Source: Margaritifera margaritifera
Taxonomy: Eukaryota; Mollusca; Bivalvia; Unionida; Margaritiferidae
Assembly (NCBI GenBank): GCA_029931535.1
Contig: JAQPZY010001684.1
Coordinates: 5,177,501-5,241,500, forward strand
Direction: 5' to 3'
DNA: 64,000 nt
Shown here piece after piece: positions 36,641 through 48,085 of the stretch; positions within the stretch are counted from its first letter, which is position 1, and each line of letters begins with the position of its first letter. A program made the position numbers and the translations under genes. The notes beneath the pieces were generated by a model. It saw only the letters and a list, made by a program, of their open reading frames with translations, made no database searches and was not told where the DNA came from.

Positions 36641-37808
36641 AGTCTGTGTCTCGATCACATTTCAAAATAAATAATCTTATGGAAAGTACATGCTATACTG
36701 AAATACTTACCTTAATCCACCCACCCCTATAACTCCTTTGAATGCACAAACAGTGACCCGGTGCACGCCTTGGCAGTTGACAATCAACGTATTAATGCGC
36801 TTGACATTATATTAGATACTAATTATGTCAATATAATCAAGATGTGTACTTAATTAAACTTGTAAATGAGAGGTAATTATTTCATGTGATTCTTTCGTGC
36901 CGTGTCTCAGTATGGTCTTTATAAAAACGTATTAGTAAAAATGTCCGTAGAATATGTGCCCACAAATACCGACCTATGGAATCTATAACCCTATTAAAAT
37001 GTTATAATGTATGTACATCGTCCTATAACATACCTATTTCGATTTTGTGTACTGGATTTAAAATGATATTTGCCATTTCGTGTCATCTGACGTTTACTAA
37101 CATAATCTTAATGAACCATTCGATGACAAGTTTCTCATTGCTATGGCATTCATGCTGCTTTCATTGCGGCCCGTCACATGAAACAATCATGCATGCCAGA
37201 CCGTATACTACTTCCGCATTTGGGTTTATTATTATAGTGTTGCTGCAACATACTTTGAAATACACCTCCATACTCCATCGCATATACTTATTTATGCAAC
37301 CACTGATACCCCAAAGCCAATCTGCATTACGTTTATTATGAAATGGAAATTGGATAGTAGTTTTAAGTGTGGGAGTATAGACTGAAAAATTCTACCATAC
37401 GGCGTATTGCTTGGATTAGTATCCTGTAAGCACATAACAGTTTGGAAACAACCAAAACATATATCTGTGCCAATGGTTTAACATTGTTAGCAAAAAGAAA
37501 GAAAACAAAACAATGATCTTGGCATGATGTATGTAAGGATGTGCACATTACCTTAAAATCAGTACAAATTAATGCTGCAAAATCTTTTTTGAAGTAAATG
37601 ATCTGCAACCTTAACATTTTCTTTTATCTTGCTGAAATCGATATTAAATGGCTGACAAGGTATCAAAGCATACTTACATGTTTGAACTGCTTGTACATAA
37701 ATTTATTATTCATATTCAGAATTAAAGTTATTATTCTGTGAACGAATATTTAGAAAACACACACGAAAGTTTGCCATCGAGTTTATGCTGTATGCCAGGA
37801 TATGAGGT
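36641..37808. other. Unassigned sequence
   Basis: A plus-strand open frame of 121 codons (36976-37341) is Cys/Ser/Ile-rich without recognisable domain or repeat relation. Its stretch is less AT-biased than its flanks, but I cannot support a gene. Confidence 0.4.
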
Positions 37809-38180
37809 AATGCTTGTGATAAAAACCCAGTAAGAGTTATCAAATCATTTGAGATTTTGAAATGCTTGTGATAAAAACCCAGTAAGAGTTATCAAATCAT
37901 ATGAGATTTTGAAATGCTTGTGATAAAAACCCAGTAAGAGTTATCAAATCATATGAGATTTTGAAATGCTTGTGATAAAAACCCAGTAAGAGTTATCAAA
38001 TCATTTGAGATTTTGAAATGCTTGTGATAAAAAGATAAAAACCCAGTAAGAATTATCAAATCATTTGAGATTTTGAAATGCTTGTGATAAAACCCAGTAA
38101 GAATTATCAAATCATTTGAGATTTTGAAATGCTTGTGATAAAAACCCAGTAAGAGTTATCAAATCATTTGAGATTTTGAG
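37809..38180. repeat. 52-bp minisatellite, 7 copies
   Basis: Unit: AATGCTTGTGATAAAAACCC plus AGTAAGAGTTATCAAATCAT and TTGAGATTTTGA, period 52 (37809, 37861, 37913, 37965). One copy (about 38017) carries an internal 10-bp duplication (GATAAAAAGATAAAAACC) and the next lacks two A. Otherwise nearly identical. Confidence 0.97.
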
Positions 38181-38793
38181 AAGATTGATTACAGTACTAC
38201 AAAATAATATTGAGCAAGAACTGATTAGTGCACTCATCACGCTAGAGCGGATTTCAACCGTACAAAGTATTTCAGGGTACCGTGATATTACGGCACAATG
38301 AGAGTTTATGCAATTGAATATGAATAAAAATAAATTTCAGACAGACAGAGAGAGAATTATATTTTTTGGTTGAATATATAATTTGATTTTGATTTATTTT
38401 TCTTTCGAAATAGGATCCGTTTTGATTCCCAGAATGACTCTAGAAAATCCTTTGTATTGGAAAGATCTCATATAGGCATATTAATAAGAGCAATCAAGTA
38501 TGTATCGATCATCGGACGGGCAATGGAAGCTGATGGTAGATCATGAAATTTGAACCTATTCTCAACACTAGCGAATTTGTATATACAGCCAAATCTCGTA
38601 ACAACAGTCAAGTTCGATTCTAGCCATTTTGCCGTACTAACGAATCTGTCGCTGTAAAGATAATGCCTTTAATTTAAAATAGTTATCGTCCTTGTCTGAT
38701 CTTTGTCAAGCAAGCATGTATAAATGAGAAGAATAATCCAGAAATATAAATGTATATATTGCTGTGCATCGATAAATCGTTACACCTTTAATC
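38181..38793. other. Unassigned sequence
   Basis: No feature recognised. Confidence 0.4.
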
Positions 38794-39003
38794 ATTAGTG
38801 GTATGTAGATTGAAATAAATCTAAATATATTATCAATTAGTGGTATGTAGATTGAAATAAATCTAAATATATTATCCTTTAGTGGTATGTAGATTGAAAT
38901 AAATATAAATATATTATCCATTAGTGGTATGTAGATTGAAATAAATCTAAATATATTATCCATTAGTGGTATGTAGATTGAAATAAATCTAAATATATTA
39001 TCA
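38794..39003. repeat. 42-bp minisatellite, 5 copies
   Basis: Unit: ATTAGTGGTATGTAGATTGA plus AATAAATCTAAATATATTATCC. Exact period 42, almost identical copies. On the minus strand 14-codon repeats (FISIYIPL) stay open simply because 42 is divisible by three. Confidence 0.97.
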
Positions 39004-39099
39004 TATAACATATTTCTTTATTTACGCTTAATTGGAACTGTTCATCTTCCTAAAGATTTTCACAATGTTTCCTTTTATATTTTTACTTTAGAACTGTAT

Positions 39100-39165
39100 T
39101 TTTAATTGGCACTATATAGTCTGGATTGTGTTGACGTGCCGTTAAACCCTATACACACATACTAG
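39100..39165 (+). mobile_element. SINE 3' tail fragment
   Basis: GGCACTATATAGTCTGGATT, then GTGTTGACGTGCCGTTAAAC and CCTATACACACATAC. It matches the tail seen on the minus strand at 20420-20745. The head is missing. Confidence 0.6.
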
Positions 39166-39859
39166 CACAAATGGAAATGATGTGTCATTTCCATTTATAT
39201 AGAAGCAATGTCTTGTCGATGAATTCCTTTGATTTTAAAGCTTACAATATATGTAATAATTTGAATTACACGGCATCAATTTGGATACTCGAAACGTCTT
39301 TTTCACAAACACTGCGTATTTTATATAGATAACCATACTTAGAAGCAAAGCTTGTATTAATTGTCGTTGGAAAGGTGAAGTAATTATTTTTTTTGCTACC
39401 TTTGGCGAGAAAAACGACTCACGGTTTTTATTAAGGTATTACAAAGTCTGCTTGCTGACAGCAAACTGATAGATTCTATTCTTTTTCTTATCTTCTTTTT
39501 TGGTGTAATTTTCTCATCAATAAATTTGTAAATCTGAATAGATCTTGTCATCATATATCTCACCGTACAGAGAGGCTTGCTAGTTATTATTTTCAGTATT
39601 TTGACGATTAAGTGTAACATGGTAAAAAACTATGTGTGCACGAACCTAATTTGATGAAAAGAGTTTAATTTGCAGAAATAAGGGCCAACCAAAAGTTGCT
39701 ATATTGTAACTTAAATGTTTAATCCTGCGCCTCAAATGTCACTGCTTTCCTCAAGCGGACTACGCGATTTGATAACACACTTGTGAAGTATCTCTGCCAC
39801 ACCATGGGTATTTGAAAAGTCGCACCCGTTTGAGTTAATGATACACCTTCTGTTGATAG
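39166..39859. other. Unassigned sequence
   Basis: A minus-strand frame (39396-39620) is Lys/Arg-rich without domain. No repeat recognised. Confidence 0.4.
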
Positions 39860-40325
39860 CACCTTACTGTTGTCACTTTAACCACTAGCAAGATCCTCCA
39901 CAAAACAATAACAGACCAACTTCCATGGATCGTGACGGCAAATTCCCACGCTTTTTATTATAAATTACTTTGCCTCAACAAATACCCCAACCACTCTCGC
40001 CCCTTGGACCGTGACTCAAGGGTCAAAACCCTAAATCCATTATATATAGTGTATGTCTTCCTACTCTGCATCCACAAAGTTTGGTGATAAAATATTTGAA
40101 AATGCTACTATAATTGACATTTATTGTAACTTTGACCCCTTCTCGGGGACCCCAGGGATGAAATAGTCAAGAATAATTCCTCCACTTGCGCTTGGTTATC
40201 ACATGGACAAGGCAACCACCAAGTTTTGCTACCCAATAGCACAGTATGAGATGTAGTAACAGAGAGACGAACGGACAAACGGAGGGTATCACTGTATCCC
40301 CGACGTTTAAACGAGGGGATAATGA
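39860..40325 (+). mobile_element. Dispersed non-coding repeat of molluscan type
   Basis: The segment includes TCGGGGACCCCAGGGATGAA, CTCCACTTGCGCTTGGTTAT, ACATGGACAAGGCAACCACC and, at its end, GAACGGACAAACGGAGGG with ATCACTGTATCCCC. It is clearly less AT-rich than its surroundings. I recognise this type of sequence (conserved block, tandem GACGGAC, then CTGTATCCCC...GGGGATAA) as a dispersed repeat in bivalve and gastropod genomes, but cannot name the family. No coding frame. Confidence 0.45.
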
Positions 40326-40959
40326 CACCTAATACATCTGGAGTTTTTCTGATGAACAGGAATTATGTGTCCGGAGTCAGGCGCTTGAATAGGCGATATA
40401 TATTATTTCATACCATGTGGTATTGTCATCATAGTCTTCTAACAACTTGACCTCGTCGGTTTGCGGCCGACCAGTCGCTCAAAACTATGGTCGTGCTCTT
40501 CAGAAGAAGAAGCTATTTTTTTTAAAAAGTACTTTGCAAAAAAAATCGTTTGACAAAATCATGAAAATGTGTCAAATGGTGAGTATTGCCTCGTTTTATT
40601 TCTAGATTTCCTGCTTTCAGTTAGCAAATAATTTTGAAGCGTCATTTTCGTTAACACAACATTGTTAATAGAGGACACCCATCACTATTGTACTAATTAA
40701 GCCTTCTGTAAAAGACCCTTTTTAACTTCAACTCGGTATAAATCCGTTAGACATACATCACAGTTAAAAATCATGAAGTAAAGTCAGGCGATGTTGAAAC
40801 TTCAATTCACCAAACAGCAGTGATGAAAACAAGTTTGAAGTTTAAACACAGTTGAATGAGATAATTGAAAAGAAAGAAAAAAAATCAAGACAAGGAAGCA
40901 ATCGGTGGTGGGTCAGTAAAAATTTAAACAATTGAAAGCAAACAAAATATTGATAAAAT
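40326..40959. other. Unassigned sequence upstream of an unknown protein remnant
   Basis: Around 40885-40905 a GAAGCAATCGGTGGTGG string resembles GAAGCAATAGATGGTGGTGG at about 54410. The homology between 40.9 and 54.4 kb therefore probably begins here. Confidence 0.4.
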
Positions 40960-41700
40960 GCTTGCTGCGAGTGATGAAGGTGAAGAGAAAAACGTTGAAC
41001 AACTCGGTAACATATTTACCACAGCCTTAGATCCAATGTTTTAGAAACCGAATTTGGAACAAGTTTCGATAACATTTAAGGCAATGTTATGAATATCAGT
41101 TAAATGCCTGTAGCTTGAAAGAGTACAACAATGGAGTGAAATAGCTAAATGTGAATTTATATTTAAAAAAATGTGCAGGAAAAAGGGTAGAATCGAGTCT
41201 GGTGAATACTTAACTGCTACATATGGAACACAGTTGAAAACATATCCTGTATTGTCATACCAAACTTCGTTCTACAAACAATGATGTGAAGTTTTGGGCG
41301 AAGCTTCATTAAATTCATCAGATACTATTGAAATTCTTGAAGATGAATGAGATTTAGCCAAGCAACAGATTGATAGACTCAAATCTATTGGTCAAGCGTT
41401 GTAGCGAAAGCAAACGAATCGTACAGTTCGATTGTCAAGCCAAAAAAAAACAATTAATAAGAGACATTGTAAAAATAATTTTGCAATATGCACGAGGATA
41501 CATAGAAGCAAACAGGTCACTGTTAGAAAAAATGAATATTGCGTGTTCTATCTATGATTTTCCCCTGCTAATTGTTAGCAAACAATACATGAATTTATAG
41601 CATTCGATGTCCATTTAAAATTAATATCTGGTCCAACGGATTTGCATAAACAAACACTTCAACAAAGCACAATAAATACACGGCTTTTTTAAGCTGAATT
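40960..41700 (+). pseudogene. Remnant of an unrecognised element protein, copy A
   Basis: Frames interrupted by stops and shifts give WSEIAKCEFIFKK, ESGEYLTATYGTQLKTYP, VLSYQTSFYK, CEVLGEASLN and DLAKQQIDRLKS (about 41130-41385). A second copy at 54330-54871 has GTQL, AYQISFYEHGCNVQGEALLN and a similar acidic, coiled-coil-like tail with KQQ. The shared pattern is GTQL-x5-L-x2-YQ-x-SFY-x3-C-x-V-x-GEA-x-LN. I do not recognise the family. Copy B lies just inside the right inverted repeat of the polymerase-bearing element, so this is probably another gene of the same element type. There are at least two stops in the best region of copy A. Confidence 0.6.
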
Positions 41701-42112
41701 AATTTTGTGTACTATTGTTGATTTTTATACCTCTATCTGAATCTCTGTCCACGAAAGCGTAATAGGGTCATAGTGGAACACTCAACTATCTGCATGTTCA
41801 GAAAGTATTTTGTTATGAATTAGTGACCTAAAATGTGCACTCTTAAAATAAATGTTTACAGTTCTACCACATTTGCATTTATAACATTTTTATTGCATAT
41901 TATTTTCTCTCTATTTTACAAACAAGGTTTAAACATTTATTTCAGTTAAGAACTCACCTTATATCTTGCTTAAAATCAATTTGATATCTTTTATTCATGA
42001 CAACCTAACATTCTTTTTTCATTTCATACCAAGGTTTCTAAAAATGTATATGAAACATTGTTTTCTTTTCCATTTGATTGTTAAAGATATTATGCAATAT
42101 TTGTTTCCCATT
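41701..42112. other. Unassigned spacer
   Basis: No feature recognised. Confidence 0.4.
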
Positions 42113-42298
42113 GTAGTATGAGGAATGAGAGTTTCTGGGACACTTGTGTAGTATGAGTTAAAAATTGATTTTATATTTAACATCTGCGGACAAGTGAGCA
42201 GCAAGCCTCAGAGCGGCGGAGCGGCGAGGCTGTGATTAAAATTGAAATAGAAGTCAACTGTGGAATCAGGGACCCAACGGTCTTATTCCTCATACTAC
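42113..42298. mobile_element. MITE-like element with 18-bp terminal inverted repeats
   Basis: GTAGTATGAGGAATGAGA at 42113-42130 is matched by TCTTATTCCTCATACTAC at 42281-42298 with one mismatch, giving a 186-bp unit. Inside the left end, AGAGTTTCTGGGACACTTG followed by AAAAATTGATTTT resembles the termini at 49966-50093 and 54985-55002. The interior contains a local GC-rich patch (GGCGGAGCGGCGAGG). Confidence 0.7.
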
Positions 42299-42845
42299 TT
42301 GCGCCAAACAAAGGTCTTATTAAAAAAAAATTTTTTTTTAATGTTAACGTTTTAATTCCATTAAATCACACTCTCGTGTAGCACTGTGAGATCTCCGCCT
42401 TACAAGGGTGTGGCAAAATCCATCATTTATAGCTTTTAATGATGAAGACGCTTAGGGCAAACTTTTGTTTGTTTGAACATGGTCTTGACATGCAGGCATG
42501 GCCCTCTTGTCTTTCCTACAAACCGTGTCCAAGTCATTATATTTTATTCTCCTATCAACTTTGTTAAGCTAGTACACTTGACTCATCCGTCTACTTGAAC
42601 TAGTTTTAATCATATTTCGCCCTCTTTCAAATGTCTGCGTAAACCTGCACAAACAGTATCGTCTTGCTGGTCATTTTCTTTTGGTCAATGACGGTTGTAA
42701 GGTGGGTGGGAACAAGCGATTTGAGGAACAGACGAATCTCCCAAAAGTGAAATGAATTATTGACTACACAGGTTTCTGTTTCAATAACTCACACGAAAAT
42801 GTGCCGTCAGTTATCTAGCAAAGCTCAGTCAATTTAACCAGTCTC
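42299..42845. other. Unassigned sequence
   Basis: An A-run then T-run pair near 42320-42345 forms a short hairpin. Nothing else recognised. Confidence 0.4.
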
Positions 42846-44055
42846 GTGAAATCAATAACCTTAACCAAACTCTCCTACACAAGAGCTGGAAACAAAGAAG
42901 ATACCTTCCAAAACGGATGTCATTCAGAAACAAGCAAAAGGAGTCAAGAGTCAAATGTCCACAAATTCGTCCATTCGCGAGGATCGAATGATCTGTCGGA
43001 GGAAAATAAAATATCAACAAGAAAGTACCATTCTTCACAAAGAATGAAACCGTTTAAAGAAACAATATCTAATGAGAGATCCCAAACAATTATTCAAATT
43101 GATCTTCAATTCCAAGACTTCACGTTCCATGTTTCTTGGAGTGGTAAAATAAAGAATCAAAGTTATCATGAACTCAAGTTGTTCAAAGTGGGAAAGTAAT
43201 TAATCAAGATTATTGTAAAGTCAAAGCAGGTAACACAAGGCATCAAAATAACTCATACAATCAAAGCAGACGTCCCTTTTGCTTGTAGTGTTAAAACAAG
43301 TAATCACAGTGATCAATGAGGTCAAAGCAGAGACTTCCTCTGTTATTCGTAATGTTAAAACAAGTTCTCACAATGATCATGAAGCCAAAGCAGGGAAAAC
43401 AATGTATCAAAGTGATCATAAAGTCAAAACAGTTCCTCGTAATGTTAAAACCAGTAATCAGAGTGATTAAAACAAGAGTGATCATGAAGCCAAAGCAGGG
43501 AAAACAATGTATCAAAGTGATCATGAAGTCAAAGCAGTTCCACGTAATGTTAAAACCAGTAATCAGAGTAATTAAAACAAGAGTGATCAAGAAGCCAAAG
43601 CTGGCAAAACAATGTATCAAAGTGATCATAAAGTCAAAGCGGAGACTTCCCGCGTTCCTGGTAATGTTAAAATAAGTAATTAGAATGATCATGAAGCCGA
43701 AGTTCGTAAAGCAAGACATCAAAATGATCACAAAGTCAATGTTGAAACGTTGCCGGTTTTCTGTAGTGGCAGTGATCATGAATTAAAATAAGTGACGTTC
43801 CCTGTTTCTTATAGTGGTCAAACAAGTTATCAAAGTGTTTATGAAGTCAAAGCACATACCTCATTTGACCCTTGTGATTATAAAGTCAAATCAGGGACGC
43901 TTCCTGTTTGTTGGAGTGGTAAGACAAGTCATCAGAATGATCGTGGCATCACAACACAAATATTACGTGTGTTTTGGAGCAGGACAAAGACGGGCACAGC
44001 CACTGATTCTAGAAAGTTAGAGCCGCTATTCAAAGCGCTACAGAATTGTGTGTAG
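42846..44055 (+). repeat. Decayed protein-like tandem repeat (SDHE-KA type)
   Basis: Degenerate copies of AGTGATCATGAAGTCAAAGC recur about every 33-66 bp. Between 43432 and 43640 they form a cleaner 105-bp (35-codon) period. The plus strand reads repeats such as YQSDHEVKA, SGKTSHQND and FPVSYSGQTSYQS, interrupted by stops (e.g. at about 43468 and 43573) and frame shifts. The minus strand is also open for 162 codons across the same stretch. I read it as an expanded satellite derived from, or mimicking, a repeat protein. No start, signal or domain supports a present-day gene. Similar SGKTSHQSDHE-type repeats are, as far as I recall, common in bivalve genomes. Confidence 0.6.
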
Positions 44056-44487
44056 TTCTAAGAAGACCAAATTGCTCCTTATGAGTATCAAAGAAATCAT
44101 GTTTAATCGGATATGTGCTTTTCTTTAATTAAATGAATCCTGCTGAGTACGAGAAACGTATTGAAAACGTTAAATCATAAACTTATTGCTTGTTACGAGA
44201 CCTTTTACTACGGGCCAATGGCAGATGGTTGTTAATACAAGAAATGCTGCAAAGAAACGCAAAAAAGAGGTCAGTGCCCAGAGTAGTCAAAGAGCTAACT
44301 TCGTAAAATAGCACACGAGACCTGTTGCCACGACACTATACATGCTATATAATGCTTTCTTCCTTCATCCATGACATTACGGTAGATCAAGCATTTTAAA
44401 CACATAAACTAATAGAGGCTGGTTGTGAAAACAAGTCGTCTATTTTGAATTCATAAAACTGTTTGCATTTCAACTATTGATGCACAC
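44056..44487. other. Unassigned spacer
   Basis: No feature recognised. Confidence 0.4.
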
Positions 44488-44604
44488 TGGGACCTTCTCA
44501 CAGTCTAACAAAGAGGTACACAGCTATGGGACCTTCTCACAGTCAAACAAAGAGGTACACAGCTATGGGACCTTCTCACAGTCTAACAAAGAGGTACACA
44601 GCTA
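44488..44604. repeat. 39-bp minisatellite, 3 copies
   Basis: TGGGACCTTCTCACAGTCTA plus ACAAAGAGGTACACAGCTA, three almost identical copies (44488, 44527, 44566). 39 bp equals 13 codons, so one frame reads repeated GTFSQSNKEVHSY by arithmetic. Confidence 0.97.
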
Positions 44605-44650
44605 TTGCTTGACTTTGTCACTTACCTATAAGCAAACGTTTTTAAAATAT

Positions 44651-44741
44651 GAAACAACTCATGTGCAGAAACAACTCATGCGCAGAAACAACTCATGCGC
44701 AGAAACAACTCATGTGCAGAAACAACTCATGCGCAGAAACA
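44651..44741. repeat. 17-bp minisatellite, 5 copies
   Basis: GAAACAACTCATGCGCA repeated five times, alternating between ATGTGCA and ATGCGCA variants. It lies within 50 bp of the 39-bp array. Confidence 0.97.
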
Positions 44742-45480
44742 TAAATCTTTCAAACTCTCAAAGCTAATTGTAAGGTTTTAACGATTTGTTTCAACAGAAC
44801 GATGAAGGAAAATAGAGTTTTAATTTATTTTTTAAAACATAAAATATCCACTTCATCGGCATTTATTTATGATAATTGAATATTTCAACCAACAGATAAA
44901 TAATTACTGGCACGTGTACCAGAATTAATACTTTTGTTGACGATTTCCTTGTATAAACTCAATGTATCTGCAGATTCATCGATGGCATTGCTCGTGTAAG
45001 ATAGTATTGAGAGACCTACGTCTTACTTTTGGAGATTTAGCTAATGAGTTTGTTCAAGAGGTGTTTTGTATATTAACAAGCACTATCACAAAGTAGTTGA
45101 TGTATTTTATCTTTATTGATACGAGTAAATACCATTCGGATACGTGAAAAACAAGATGGCACTAACGGATGATATAAGGTCATTGATAAGAAGGTTGTTC
45201 TGCTTCCAAAAATGCATATAATGAGCTTGTTAATGACCTACCGGAAAATAAGTGTTACCTCGTTCCTATTATATCAATCGCTAGAACAAGCAAAACTGCA
45301 TTGAACAAAGTAAAAGGACTTGTTGGGGGGGGGGGGGATCTGCCAGTGGTCTGTCGGGTATTTTGCAGGTAAGGACAGCTGATGGACAGATATTGCTTTA
45401 AGAGACGATTCATTCACGTGGATCTCATTCACTGGATATAATGCGATTGGTCAGCTTACCGGATATAGCAATAAAACAGT
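44742..45480. other. Unassigned sequence with a G-run
   Basis: A run of 13-14 G lies near 45325. Plus-strand pieces such as LPENKCYLVPIISIARTS (about 45235-45290) look protein-like but are not recognised. Confidence 0.35.
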
Positions 45481-45800
45481 TCCGAATATATTAATTACGA
45501 ACCTAAATTGCATGCTGGCCTCAGCAGTGGTAAATTAAGTGCAGCGGTTCTGACCAGTCTTGAGAAGCTGGTTGTCAAATTGCATGACCCGTCATCAGAC
45601 ACTCGTGTCTTTGAATTAATCTTGGGTCTCAATGTGTAGAATGGAGCTACCATAGTCTTGCAATCTACAAGGGGTGCCCTCGTGCTGGGTATAAAACGGG
45701 CTAACAAGAAGGCGACCATCATGCAAAGTCTGGAAAACCTACTCCAACACTTCCATCTTCCACTGCCTCTGACTGTGCATTTGAATTTACTTGGCAATAT
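45481..45800 (+). pseudogene. Unrecognised protein-like remnant
   Basis: A plus-strand frame runs about 100 codons with a single TAG (near 45640): LHAGLSSGKLSAAVLTSLEK, LHDPSSDTRVFELILGL, then STRGALVLGIKRANKKATI. Its amino-acid composition is more protein-like than the surroundings and base composition is less AT-rich. The minus strand is open for 100 codons over the same span. I recognise no family and cannot decide between coding remnant and chance. Confidence 0.25.
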
Positions 45801-46143
45801 ATTCCACCATTAAAACACAAGTTCCAAAGACATGTATTTGATTAGTACTGTGTAAGAGTACAACTGAGTATAGGACACGAGTATGCACTATATAGGACAC
45901 GTGAGTGCTTGCATACACAGTTTGGATTTGTTTGTCTGAGAGAAGTTTAAATTCTTGTTCAGAGCACCTGAATATTTGATGTGGAATTGACATGAATTGA
46001 TAATAATGTATACTTTTTGTAGAGTTTTAAGACATTTAAATGAGAATAATTCTAGACAGAAAATTATAATCTTTACTTATTTTAGAGGACATGTACATCT
46101 CATCCGACACCAAATAAGCTACATAATATGATGTCGTTATTCT
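45801..46143. other. Unassigned spacer
   Basis: CACGAGTATG-CACTATATAGGACACG is part of a short direct duplication near 45875-45905. Nothing else recognised. Confidence 0.4.
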
Positions 46144-46169
46144 AATAATAATGTTATTATTAATTGTTA

Positions 46170-46207
<38 letters not shown>

Positions 46208-46208
46208 T
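46144..46208. repeat. (ATT)n microsatellite
   Basis: A trinucleotide tract with a few interruptions at its left end. Confidence 0.97.
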
Positions 46209-47515
46209 CTGTACCTAAGGACCTGTATTCATAATTATTGTATCCTAAATGAATTGAATATTCTTGGATACATTTACCACATAATGCAGCTTAAGTGCAG
46301 CACAGATTTGAGACACTGTCTTCTGAATTACTTCTGTGTGACATTGACACCTCGAGAAGAACTTACCACCATCATAACCTAAATTTTAACTCTCTAGGAT
46401 ATTCTCGAAGGATACTAATCACGTATTTTGTCTTTTGCTCTATATGAAAGTGAAAAAGAAAAAGGGACACTTGCTCACAATCGCTCAATTTGAAAACACA
46501 GGTTTGATCCCGAGTGTACTTGGTGACATCTCTGTGACCTTCACATCTACTAGCAAGGTGAGCACTATAAAAAAATGTATGTATTCTTGGATATAGTTTT
46601 AGGATTGTGGTCACTTTTTATCTTCTGTGTCGCAAGAAAATGTTATGCGAAACTTTTGTTGCTGTTCATTGATAATGTTTGTGTCGAATTTGAGCACTGT
46701 GTAGTAATTTACCCTTCCTGAGCCTTAGAACGATCACAATCATAAAATCATCCATGCTCCATGGGGAATGACTTTAAGATGTCGGTTACTTTCTCTCTTC
46801 TGGGTTGTGCGATCTAAGCATTTTTGTACAGTTTTATTTCCTCACTAATATTAGAAAAGCGATACTAAAGAAACACGTGTGTCATGTATATTTATTATTC
46901 ATCTCCTCAAAATTCCTTGTGTTATATAACAGCGTAGTATGTTGTGGCGTGGTTCCCACATGCGTGCACAAGGTGCAAATCCATGGTACTTTTGTCCAGC
47001 TGTGTTTTCGAACCAGTGTTTATCAATCCCAAGAGCTTAATCTGTAAGAGCAACATATTTCCATCAGCAAAATCTGATAGAATCCAGTTACATTTCCAAC
47101 CTTAAAATGTTTACAAAATGTAGATATACATATTCTCGCATGGCAAGAATGCTGTTCTCAACTGATCATCTTTGCTTTTGACCTTTCTTGTGACCTATGT
47201 ATATCTAAGATGACTTTCAAATAGATGAACTCAGGTCCCTTAAACGAAATTTTCATAGCAAATACTTCTTTTTATAATAATAACTTTCATATGACAAAAT
47301 CTTTTTTTTTTAACAAACAATAAAGATTTCAAATGATGTATGAAGTTAATTAAAATGCAAAAATTCAAATGTAACATCAATGCAAACAAAAATATGCCCA
47401 GTTGTATCAATCATCTTGGAACACATGAGCAGAATTACAGTATTGTGTAAGAACGTTAGACTGAATGACAAAACTCATAGAAAAAAAGTAGTTTTTTGTG
47501 TATCAATCTTTATCG
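46209..47515. other. Unassigned sequence
   Basis: A B-box-like GGTTTGATCCC near 46500 is the only hint of a SINE, with no matching A box. No gene recognised. Confidence 0.35.
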
Positions 47516-47608
47516 TCGTGGTCGTGGTCGTTATCATCATCATCATCACCAAGTTGATAATGATGATGGGGATAATAATAATAATAATGATAATAATAAT
47601 AATAATAG
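47516..47608. repeat. Compound trinucleotide microsatellite (GTC/ATC/AAT)n
   Basis: GTCGTG-type, then ATC, then AAT repeats in succession. Frames reading homopolymeric Ile or Asn are artefacts. Confidence 0.95.
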
Positions 47609-48024
47609 AGTATACCTCCAGCTGTCTCATACCACTACTGGTATGCACCTCAATCTTTTCTTGGTCCGTGAGAGTGAAAATATAACAAGTATGCTGGTTG
47701 TGAATGATCATTTGCTTCTGAAATGGAAAATTAGATCAATAAGATCAATAAGTATGCCATATTTGCATCCTACTCCCTTCTTCAAAGGTTCTTCATCTAC
47801 TCCGCCGTGACTTGAATTGTTGCGTTATCTAGCATCATGTCTATAGATTTCTTTCGGTTCCACTCATATTGACCTCCCCTATGAATAGATGTACGCCATC
47901 TTTTGAATCAAACTTCGTGAACCTTTTTAACTGCGCAACGCAGATCTCTGAATAATAAGGCCTGTGCTTCTTCTTATTCTTGTAGATCTTTGAGCTCAAT
48001 TAATCTTGGGAAGAAAAGAATTTT
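47609..48024. other. Unassigned spacer
   Basis: No feature recognised. Confidence 0.4.
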
Positions 48025-48085
48025 TATGGAGCGGATTCCAACCCGTGACTAATGTTCTAATGTTAAACCTCTAGACCTATAGGAA
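48025..48085 (-). mobile_element. tRNA-derived SINE head fragment
   Basis: On the minus strand, GGTCTAGAGGTTTAACATTAG (A-box-like half) is followed by GTCACGGGTTGGAATCCGCT (B-box variant GGTTGGAATCC). The spacing fits a tRNA-related promoter. Ends do not pair into an acceptor stem. Confidence 0.45.

Noticed and set aside
36976..37341. 121-codon plus-strand frame as a gene
   Set aside because: No recognisable domain, no splice sites of note and no repeat relation; length is possible by chance in 64 kb over six frames.
37809..38180. CRISPR-like array (52-bp period)
   Set aside because: The whole 52 bp is repeated, with no variable spacers.
38706..39011. 101-codon minus-strand frame with repeated FISIYIPL
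   Set aside because: Arises from the 42-bp minisatellite; no start context or domain.
46480..46530. tRNA-like SINE from a B-box match GGTTTGATCCC
   Set aside because: No A box at the right distance and no tail.
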